Below, one piece after another: positions 44,390-50,975 of a stretch of 64,000 nt of DNA. The translations under genes were made by a program, and so were the position numbers. Source of the stretch: Bin34 sp965219935 (GTDB lineage Bacteria > Chloroflexota > Anaerolineae > Caldilineales > Caldilineaceae); assembly GCA_965219935.1 (NCBI GenBank), contig CBDCOU010000003.1, positions 3,224,001-3,288,000 on the forward strand, read 5' to 3'. The notes beneath the pieces were generated by a model, which did not search any database, was not told the DNA's origin, and was given only the letters and a program-made list of their open reading frames with translations. How positions within the stretch are numbered: the stretch's first letter is position 1; each line of letters begins with the position of its first letter.

Positions 44390-44744
44390 ATCTGTGGTTG
44401 CCGGGTGCGGCTGTTCCGTTACCCGGTACCGATTGGTACCTGTTCGGGGACTTCGCTTTCGGTTGATGGGACGGCGTTGCAAGCCCCCACAACTTGAGCC
44501 CGGGGCGGGCAGTCCCCACCACTGTCCTGATTCGTTCCGCGAACAGGGCGCGCACCTCCCTGTAGGGCATGTACAACGTTATCGCCTTGCCGTACAGCAA
44601 CGCCAAAATGTTGCAGGCGGCATTGGCGTTCGCATCCAGCACAACCCCGTCAAGGCAGCAAAACCTGTTGCAGAGCCATCGTCGCTGCAACAGGCCTGTC
44701 CGGGAGTCGCTTTGCGATGTGTAGGCCGGATTGACCAATACCAA
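44379..44744 (-). pseudogene. TnpB (IS200/IS605 family) C-terminal fragment
   Basis: The 121-residue frame starts VNPAYTSQSDSRTG and continues FCCLDGVVLDANANAACNIL. This is the zinc-ribbon region and RuvC motif III (Asp in LDANANAA) of TnpB/OrfB, the RNA-guided nuclease of IS605-type elements. The first zinc knuckle CxxC is replaced by DSRTG, as in a divergent Chloroflexi lineage I recall. The RuvC I and II parts (about 300 residues) are missing and are not found upstream. The fragment therefore cannot be an active nuclease. No tnpA lies nearby. It marks an old insertion next to the MNT-HEPN gene. Confidence 0.72.
44425..44440. repeat. Small hairpin near the 3' end of the TnpB fragment
   Basis: Two GGTACC palindromes (44425-44430 and 44435-44440) flank the loop GATT and can pair. 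In IS605-type elements a structured right end that overlaps the guide RNA lies at the 3' end of tnpB, which is roughly where this is. The element boundaries cannot be defined from one copy. Confidence 0.4.
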
Positions 44745-45084
44745 CGCAGAACCTCTGCGCCGAGATATCGAGGTTAGGGTATTCGGCAGGTTGCTGTTTC
44801 GCCAACCTCGCTTCCTGTCAGACTACCAGGCGCGCCAATGGCAACCCCACCCGCCATCCAAAAGCAAAACCCATGGATTTGATGTTTTGCAACCTCAGCC
44901 AAACACATGGCGGGATTGATGCCCGCACGCCCCTGCTCAACACCGTCGGCCAGCTGGTGATTTGTGTCCAGCTGGCCCCGAACCGGCAGCTCAGGTCCGA
45001 TACCCGCCCCGTCCGACCGGTCCCGGTACAACACATTGCAGAGAACCCGGGCGCAACGGATGGCCGAGGACAGGGGGAAATGCG
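44745..45084. other. 340 bases without a recognisable gene
   Basis: Between the TnpB fragment and the ABC permease stop there are short frames only. The N-terminal TnpB motifs expected here are absent. I see no RNA gene or terminator. Confidence 0.4.
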
Positions 45085-45876
45085 TCAGATGCGGGCTACG
45101 ATCGCGCTGCCGCTCTCGTACCGCCGCAGGCCAACCTGAAAGGACAGCAGCGCGGCAGCGGCTAAGAGCATCGTACCCGCACACAGCCAGCCCAGCGTAG
45201 CCGCGTCGAAGTCGCGCAGCATTTCCACGGGCAGGGCGCCCGTCAGCCCGGCCGGAACCACCGTGAACAGGAACACGCGGGCGGCACCGTCGAACAGCGT
45301 TCCGGGATAGAGCGAGAAGGTGATCATGGCGTTCAGGAAGTGATCGGCCAGGAGTTCGGACCGCCTCAGCCAGAACACCAAGCTGTTCGCCAGAACCAGG
45401 GAGGCCGTGAAGGTGCAGGCCGAAAGCACAACCGCCAGCAGAAAGCGAAGCGCATGGGCCGCGGTCACGTCGCCGGCCAGCACGAACCAGATCAGCCCAA
45501 ACACAAAGTCGCCCATGGACGGGACCGAGCTGCGCGAGGCCAGCACATGCAGCAGGACCGGACGCGGCAAGGCCAGATAGCGGTCCAGGTCGCCGGCGGC
45601 CACAATCCTGGCGATGGCGCGGCAATTGCCGAACAACATCATGGCCAAACCCAGGCCCGAGGCCACGACCGCGAACAGAAGCATCATGTCCCGCAGCGTC
45701 CAGCCCTGCACTTCCTCGAACCGATCGAAGAACAGCACCCAGAAGGCGAAGTAGATGACGTTGTTCAGCATCATCCCGCCGATCTGCATGATGAACGGCA
45801 CCCGGTATTCCATGGCGGACAGCAGGTTGACGCGCCACAGCGCGCCGACAAAGCCCAGGCCCCGTTTGCGCTCCAC
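45085..45876 (-). CDS. ABC-2 type transporter permease (DUF990-like), second subunit
   Basis: The start is GTG 45876 (VERKRGLGFVGALWRVN), with GGAGG six bases upstream; the longer frame that continues into the neighbouring gene is a composite. The 263-residue protein has six hydrophobic helices: about residues 24-44, 57-77, 110-135, 140-166, 175-195 and 225-250. The middle segment AIARIVAAGDLDRYLALPRP is a conserved cytoplasmic loop of this permease family. Two bases separate the stop of the first permease from the GTG start. With its partner permease and ATPase it would form an exporter. The substrate is not indicated. Confidence 0.82.
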   Translation of the reverse strand: MERKRGLGFVGALWRVNLLSAMEYRVPFIMQIGGMMLNNVIYFAFWVLFFDRFEEVQGWTLRDMMLLFAVVASGLGLAMMLFGNCRAIARIVAAGDLDRYLALPRPVLLHVLASRSSVPSMGDFVFGLIWFVLAGDVTAAHALRFLLAVVLSACTFTASLVLANSLVFWLRRSELLADHFLNAMITFSLYPGTLFDGAARVFLFTVVPAGLTGALPVEMLRDFDAATLGWLCAGTMLLAAAALLSFQVGLRRYESGSAIVARI

Positions 45877-45878
45877 GG

Positions 45879-46694
45879 CTAGCCTCCGTTGATGGTGAGG
45901 CGGCGCAGGGCCCGGCCGGACAGCAGCCGGAAGGCAAGCCCCAGCACGACCAGCCAACCCAGCTGCAGGGCCAGGGTCGACAGCAGGCGGCCGGCGTCCG
46001 GATCCACAAAGAGGCGTCCCGGCGCATAAATGACGGAGGCGAACGGCAGGACACGGGCCACGGCGGCCAGCCATGGCGGATAGAAGTCCAGCGGCAGAAA
46101 CAGGCCGCCCAGAATAAAGGAGATCTTCTGGTGGATCCAGCGAAAGGCGCTGATGTCCTCGGTCCAGAAGGCTGCCAGGCCAATCAGGGCCTCGAAGCAG
46201 AATTCCAGCCCCCAGGACAGCATCAGGGCCAGAACCGCCGGGAAGAGACCTTGCCAGGCCGGCGGCGGCCCAACCAGCAGCCAGACCACCGCCCCGCCCG
46301 CCAGCAGGTTTACGCAGGCGCGGAACGCCACGTGGCCGGCATAGCGGCTCAGGTGAAACAGACCGAAGTCCAGGGGCCGCATCAGGTCGTAGGCAATATT
46401 GCCGGTCTTGATCGAGTCCGATATTTCCTCCGCCAGCAGGGGCTTGGACAGGACAACCAGCTCCGCCATCAGCAGGTACCAGAGCGTGTGCTTCAGGGTC
46501 AGGCCCGCGATCAGGTCCGTCCCCTGGGCCGCAAAGACGGCCTGCCAGAGCATGGCGAAGACCCACATGAACATGGTCATCACCAGAACCGCGGAGACAA
46601 CGTTCCCCGCCTCCGCCAGGTTCTCCGACAGCGGCATGCGGAACAGCGCCCCGTACCGGTTAAGCAGCATCCGGGTCGAGAGCGTTCTCTGCAT
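45879..46694 (-). CDS. ABC-2 type transporter permease (DUF990-like), first subunit
   Basis: The 271-residue protein uses ATG 46694 (MQRTLSTRMLLNRYGAL), overlapping the ATPase gene by 35 bases; ATG 46670 is an alternative with an 11-base overlap. Six hydrophobic helices are visible. The loop KTGNIAYDLMRPLDFGLFHL corresponds to the same conserved cytoplasmic loop as in the second subunit, with DLxRPL in common. Such pairs next to an ATPase are typical of Gram-positive and Chloroflexi exporters related to antibiotic or viologen efflux. It precedes the second subunit with a two-base gap. Confidence 0.82.
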   Translation of the reverse strand: MQRTLSTRMLLNRYGALFRMPLSENLAEAGNVVSAVLVMTMFMWVFAMLWQAVFAAQGTDLIAGLTLKHTLWYLLMAELVVLSKPLLAEEISDSIKTGNIAYDLMRPLDFGLFHLSRYAGHVAFRACVNLLAGGAVVWLLVGPPPAWQGLFPAVLALMLSWGLEFCFEALIGLAAFWTEDISAFRWIHQKISFILGGLFLPLDFYPPWLAAVARVLPFASVIYAPGRLFVDPDAGRLLSTLALQLGWLVVLGLAFRLLSGRALRRLTINGG

Positions 46695-47661
46695 AGATGG
46701 CCCCAATGATGTCCTCAAGGTCCGGATCGGAAATCGTGATGTCAACCATCGATCCCAGTCCATGCAGGCCCGAGATGACGGCATCGACGCCAACGGTGCG
46801 GGGATCAAACCGGATCTGCATCCCGTAGCGTCCGGCCGCGACCGTCTCCACCCCTGCCATCGGCAGGCTGCGCTCTCCCTCCTCCAGATAGCGCACGTTC
46901 ACCTGCTTGGCGGTCAGATGGCGCCGCTTGAGTTCGTCCATCGTGTCGTCGAAGATCAGTTGCCCGTCACTGATCACGATCACCCGGTTGCACAGGGCCT
47001 CGATGTCGCCGGCATCGTGGGACGTCAGCAGGACGCCAACCCCTTCCTCGTCGCGCATGTAGCGAATGGTGTCCCGAATGCGCTGCTTGGCCACGATGTC
47101 AAGGCCGATGGAAGGTTCGTCCAGCAGCAGGAGCTTTGGCGCATGCAGCAGGGAGACGGCCACTTCACACCGCATGCGCTGGCCCAGGGACAGCTTGCGG
47201 ACCGGAGTGTGCAGAAGGTGCTGCAGTTCGAAGACGTCGACCAGGAAGTCCACCCGCCGGCGCGTGGCGTCCCTGTCCAGGCCGTAAATGGCCCCGTACA
47301 CGTGAAAGGAGTCGACGGGCGGCAGGTGGTACCAGAGCTGGGGGCGCTGCCCGAACACCGACCCAATTTCATAGCAGAGTTGCTGACGTTCCTGCCAGGG
47401 CACATGCCCGAGCACTTCGGCCGTGCCGGAATCGGGATGCAGGATCCCGCACAGGATCTTGATGGTGGTCGACTTGCCGGCGCCATTGGGACCTATGAAG
47501 CCCAACGCCTCCCCGCGTTCCATCCGGAAGGAGATGTCGCGAATGGCCGGCACCTGCCGCCATTCGGGTTTCCACAGCGCGCGCCAGGAACCGGCCAGTC
47601 CTTCCTGCTTGCTCCGCGTACGGAACGACTTGGTCAGGTGGTCGACCCTTATGGACACCAC
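46660..47661 (-). CDS. ABC transporter ATP-binding protein
   Basis: Tandem GTG codons at 47661 and 47658 follow GGAGG by six and nine bases; the first gives 333 residues. Walker A is GFIGPNGAGKSTT, the Q-loop lies near GSVFGQRPQLW, the signature is KLSLGQRMRCEVA, Walker B is LLLLDEPSIGLD, and the switch His is TSHDAGD. The segment FIGPNGAGKSTTIKILCGIL matches the drug-exporter (NatA/CcmA-like) branch. A C-terminal 90-residue extension (RYLEEGERSLPMAGVET) is common in this type. It energises the two permeases downstream, whose genes overlap or closely follow it. The cargo is unknown. Confidence 0.93.
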   Translation of the reverse strand: MVSIRVDHLTKSFRTRSKQEGLAGSWRALWKPEWRQVPAIRDISFRMERGEALGFIGPNGAGKSTTIKILCGILHPDSGTAEVLGHVPWQERQQLCYEIGSVFGQRPQLWYHLPPVDSFHVYGAIYGLDRDATRRRVDFLVDVFELQHLLHTPVRKLSLGQRMRCEVAVSLLHAPKLLLLDEPSIGLDIVAKQRIRDTIRYMRDEEGVGVLLTSHDAGDIEALCNRVIVISDGQLIFDDTMDELKRRHLTAKQVNVRYLEEGERSLPMAGVETVAAGRYGMQIRFDPRTVGVDAVISGLHGLGSMVDITISDPDLEDIIGAIYAENALDPDAA

Positions 47662-47825
47662 TTTGTTCCTCCACCCCTTTCCCCTTGATGGGGCGGGCAT
47701 GATAGGGGCAGGCATGCCGGGAGGCCAAATTCGGCCCCGCCGCCCTGTGCTACACTTGCCTTCCTGCTGATCAATCTGTTGTTGCCCGGCCATCGCGCAG
47801 GGTTCCGCGCGCCAAGGATTCCGCC

Positions 47826-48812
47826 GTGTCCGAAACTTCCCCTCTGGCCGCAGCCGTGGACTTGGGCGGAACCAAGATCATGGCCGCCATCGTTGGACCG
47901 GGCCACCAGGTGACGGGCCGCGTCAAGACCGCCACGGACGTGAGGGGGGGTGCCGAGGCCATCGTCCCGCAGATGGCAGCCACCATTCGCAAGGCTGCCG
48001 ACAAGGCCGGGGTCGGGCTCAAACGCATTGCCGCCGTCGGGGCCTGCGTGCCGGGGCCTGCGGATCCGGCTACCGGCGTGGTGCACCGGGCCGTCAACCT
48101 TGCCTGGGACCATCCGATTCCCCTTGCCGACCAACTGAGTCGGGAGCTCAAGGGCATCCCGGTCACGCTGGAAAACGATGTCAACGCCGGCACCTACGGT
48201 GAATTTGTGGCCGGTGCTGCCCGCGGGATGCAGGATGTCATCGGCGTCTTCGTCGGCACCGGCATCGGCGGCGGGATTGTGTTGTCCGGCGAGCTGCGTC
48301 GGGGGCCGCGTTTCATTGCGGGTGAAGTGGGCCACACCATTCTGCAGGTGGACGGACCGCTGTGTTCCTGCGGGAGCCACGGCTGTGCCGAAGTGCTGGC
48401 CAGCCGCACCGCCTTGGAACGGCGTATTGCGGAGCGACTGGCCGCGGGCGAGAAAAGTGCGATAACCAAGCTGCTCGCCAAGAAAAAGCGCAAGCGCCTC
48501 ACCAGCGGCATCATTCGCCGCGCCTGGAAACGGGGCGATCCGCTCGTGGTCGAGGAAGTTCGGGAAATGGCCCGCCACCTGGGCCTCCTGACGGCCTCCC
48601 TGGTCAATGTCATCGACCCTCAAATGGTGGTGTTCGGCGGGGGCGTGGTCGAGAAGATGGAGGACAGCCTGCTGAACCTGGTGCGCGAAAGCGCCTACGG
48701 CAACCTGATGGCCAAACCGGGCTTCAACATCGTGGCCGCGGCCCTGGGCGATGATGCCGGACCGGTGGGCGCCGCCGCCCTGGCACGCGAAATGGCAGGC
48801 ATCGATGGCTGA
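47826..48812 (+). CDS. ROK family sugar kinase (glucokinase-like)
   Basis: The 328-residue protein starts with GTG at 47826. The ATPase phosphate motif AAVDLGGTKIMAAIV comes first. The catalytic Asp is in LENDVNAGTYGEF, followed by FVGTGIGGGIVL. The ROK zinc-binding motif is GHTILQVDGPLCSCGSHGCA with His and three Cys. FGGGVVEKM is the adenosine motif. It probably phosphorylates glucose or another hexose with ATP. A 30-residue Lys-rich insert (ITKLLAKKKRKRLTSG) lies at about 215-245. The stop overlaps the start of the following histidine phosphatase gene by eight bases, so the two are co-translated. The sugar specificity is inferred only. Confidence 0.9.
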   Translation: MSETSPLAAAVDLGGTKIMAAIVGPGHQVTGRVKTATDVRGGAEAIVPQMAATIRKAADKAGVGLKRIAAVGACVPGPADPATGVVHRAVNLAWDHPIPLADQLSRELKGIPVTLENDVNAGTYGEFVAGAARGMQDVIGVFVGTGIGGGIVLSGELRRGPRFIAGEVGHTILQVDGPLCSCGSHGCAEVLASRTALERRIAERLAAGEKSAITKLLAKKKRKRLTSGIIRRAWKRGDPLVVEEVREMARHLGLLTASLVNVIDPQMVVFGGGVVEKMEDSLLNLVRESAYGNLMAKPGFNIVAAALGDDAGPVGAAALAREMAGIDG

Positions 48813-49482
48813 AACGACGACCCACCTGCTACTGGTGCGGCATGGCGAGAACGACTATGTGGTCGAAGGTCGACTGGCCGGGCGGACTCCCGGCGTGCAC
48901 CTGAACGCAAAGGGGCGCAGCCAGGCACAGGCTGTGGTCGAGCGGCTGGCGGACATGCCCGTGGCAGCCATCTATTCCAGTCCGCTCGAGCGGTGCCGCG
49001 AGACCGCGGCGCCGCTGGCGGAGGCCCGCAGCCTGCCGGTGCGGACCCATCCCGGCCTGTTGGAGGTGGACTACGGCGAATGGCAGGGCGGCAAGCTCAA
49101 GGAGTTGGGCAAGACCCCCGAATGGCAGCGTGTCCAGCACCATCCCAGCCGCTTCCGGTTTCCGGGCGGCGAAACCCTGCGCGAGATGCAGAACCGCCTT
49201 GTGGACACCGTGGAGACCATTCGGGCCGACCATCCCGGCGAAGTGGTGGCGGTGTTCGGCCACAGCGATCCGATCAAGTCCGTACTGGCGTTCTACCTGG
49301 GCACGCCCATCGACCTCTTCCAGCGGATCATGATCGACCCGACCTCCGTGTCCATTGTCGCCCTGCGTGAAGCGGGGTGCGCCATCCTGCGCATCAACGA
49401 CGCCGGCCCGCTGCCGGATTTGAAGCCGCCCACCGACAAACGCGATGAGGCACAGGCACAACCGGAAGGTGGTCGCACATGA
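48805..49482 (+). CDS. Histidine phosphatase family protein (MSMEG_4193 type)
   Basis: ATG 48805 (MAETTTHLLLVRHGENDYVV) gives 225 residues. The RHG motif LVRHGEN carries the phosphohistidine. A second Arg lies in SSPLERCRETA, Glu in LLEVDYGEWQGG, and the late His in VAVFGHSDPIK. All phosphatase residues are therefore present. The family has been described in Actinobacteria as a putative phosphomutase that co-occurs with DUF3090 and SCO1664-family genes, as it does here. Its substrate is not established. The gene overlaps the ROK stop and, by four bases (ATGA), the DUF3090 start. Confidence 0.88.
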   Translation: MAETTTHLLLVRHGENDYVVEGRLAGRTPGVHLNAKGRSQAQAVVERLADMPVAAIYSSPLERCRETAAPLAEARSLPVRTHPGLLEVDYGEWQGGKLKELGKTPEWQRVQHHPSRFRFPGGETLREMQNRLVDTVETIRADHPGEVVAVFGHSDPIKSVLAFYLGTPIDLFQRIMIDPTSVSIVALREAGCAILRINDAGPLPDLKPPTDKRDEAQAQPEGGRT

Positions 49483-50039
49483 TGCAGCATCCCTATCACG
49501 ATCTGAAACCGGTGGATGCGCTCGTGGCCGGTACCGAGGGGCCACCGGGCCGGCGTGTCTTCTACATGCAGGGCCGCAAGGACGACCTGCTGGTAACGCT
49601 GCGGTTGGAGAAGGAGCAGGTGACGCTCCTGGCCACCAGCATCGCCAATCTTCTGCAGGACATTGAGGACCTGCCGGAACCGGATCCCGCCTCAGTGCCC
49701 ATGACGGAACTGGAACATCCGCTGGAGCCGCTCTTCTCCGTCACGCAGATGGGTCTCGGCTACGAGAAGTCCGAGGAGCTGTTTGCCCTCTTCATGCAGG
49801 GCGTGCGCCCCTCGGATACCGAGGAAGAGTTCGTTGACGACGAGGAAGAGGATGACGAGGCGCGCCTGATGCTGGTCCGCTTCTGGGCCGACAGTTCACA
49901 GCTGCAGGCCTTCAGCGATCGCGCCCTGCGGGTGGTCGAGGCCGGCCGGCCCATGTGCCCGTTGTGCCATGAGCCGATCGATCCCGACGGCCACCTCTGC
50001 CCGCGTTCCAACGGGCATGCCGATCCCATCGTGCTCTGA
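49479..50039 (+). CDS. DUF3090 family protein
   Basis: The 186-residue protein starts at ATG 49479, overlapping the phosphatase stop as ATGA. An N-terminal beta-rich domain (GPPGRRVFYMQGRKDDLLVT, LRLEKEQVTLLATSIANLL) is followed by an acidic run of Glu/Asp near residues 110-125 and a helix. The C-terminus carries CPLCHEPIDPDGHLCPR, a treble-clef-like zinc-binding element typical of the family. The function is unknown. It is always found in a conserved neighbourhood with the phosphatase and SCO1664-family genes in Actinobacteria and Chloroflexi, which implies a common pathway. In mycobacteria the set is close to mshC of mycothiol synthesis, but no mycothiol gene is present here. Confidence 0.9.
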   Translation: MMQHPYHDLKPVDALVAGTEGPPGRRVFYMQGRKDDLLVTLRLEKEQVTLLATSIANLLQDIEDLPEPDPASVPMTELEHPLEPLFSVTQMGLGYEKSEELFALFMQGVRPSDTEEEFVDDEEEDDEARLMLVRFWADSSQLQAFSDRALRVVEAGRPMCPLCHEPIDPDGHLCPRSNGHADPIVL

Positions 50040-50062
50040 CACCGAACACGGGTGGTCCGCCC

Positions 50063-50812
50063 ATGGCCGACACGGGGGCCGTTCCAACCGCGCCGGACCT
50101 GATCCTGCCCATTCTGGAGCAGGGCGACATGGAACTCGAGGGGGTCCTGCCCTACAGTTCCAACTACAGCTTCCTGGCCAACATCACCCTGAACGACCAA
50201 TCCCTGCGCTGCGTGTACAAGCCGCGCGACGGCGAGAACCCCCTGGGCGATTTTCCGTACGGCACCCTCTGCCAGCGGGAAACGGCGGCGTTCGTGATCT
50301 CCGAGGCCCTGGGCTGGGGCCTGGTGCCTCCCACCTGCCTGCGCGAGGGCGAGCACGGTACCGGCAGCGTGCAGCTCTTCATTCCCCACAATCCCGAGGA
50401 ACACTACTTCACCGTCCGATACCAGGCCTGCCATGCGGCGGCGCTGCGGCGCCTGACCGTCTTCGACTGGGTGGTCAACAATGCGGATCGCAAGAGCGGC
50501 CACTGCCTGGTCGGCGAGGGACCGCGCCTCTGGGCCATTGATCACGGGATCTGCTTCCACAGCCTGTACAAGCTGCGCACCGTGACCTGGGAGTTCGCCG
50601 GCCAAGCCATTGAACCGGAACACCTGGCGGACCTGGAGACCTGCCGCGACCGCGTGGCGGATCCGGACTCCCGAATCGGTCGGGCCTTGGAGTCGCTGTT
50701 GTCCGCGGCCGAGCGGGAAGCCCTGGTCCTGCGCATGGAACGCCTGCTGGTCAATCCCCGGTACCCCTGTCATCGGCGGGATCGGCGCAACTTCCCCTGG
50801 CCGCCGATCTAG
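50063..50812 (+). CDS. SCO1664 family protein (PI3/4-kinase-like fold)
   Basis: The 249-residue protein starts at ATG 50063, 23 bases after the DUF3090 stop. Lys in RCVYKPRDGENPLGDFPYGT would contact ATP. The catalytic loop VFDWVVNNADRKSGHCLV and the metal-binding LWAIDHGICFH correspond to the DxxxxN and D(F/H)G motifs of the PI3/4-kinase-like fold. The set TCLREGEHGTGSVQLFIP is also typical. It is predicted to be a cytoplasmic kinase of unknown substrate. With the phosphatase and DUF3090 genes it forms a three-gene cassette, which suggests a modification and removal pair. Confidence 0.9.
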   Translation: MADTGAVPTAPDLILPILEQGDMELEGVLPYSSNYSFLANITLNDQSLRCVYKPRDGENPLGDFPYGTLCQRETAAFVISEALGWGLVPPTCLREGEHGTGSVQLFIPHNPEEHYFTVRYQACHAAALRRLTVFDWVVNNADRKSGHCLVGEGPRLWAIDHGICFHSLYKLRTVTWEFAGQAIEPEHLADLETCRDRVADPDSRIGRALESLLSAAEREALVLRMERLLVNPRYPCHRRDRRNFPWPPI

Positions 50813-50975
50813 GCCATTCCAACTTTTTGACGATTCAAATCAAAACAGCCTTCACCAAAATCGCCTGTCGGTTCCGGACATATGCGGCCGGCTGGCTCCA
50901 GCGCATTGGTAATATGGTGTCCTGCCAACGGCTGGCAGACATGGACGCGGTTTCGCCACCAACAGGATTGGACAC

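Noticed and set aside
45085..46566. A 493-codon minus-strand frame spanning both ABC permeases
   Set aside because: The first part runs out of phase through the neighbouring permease gene. A GTG with GGAGG at 45876 gives a clean second permease.
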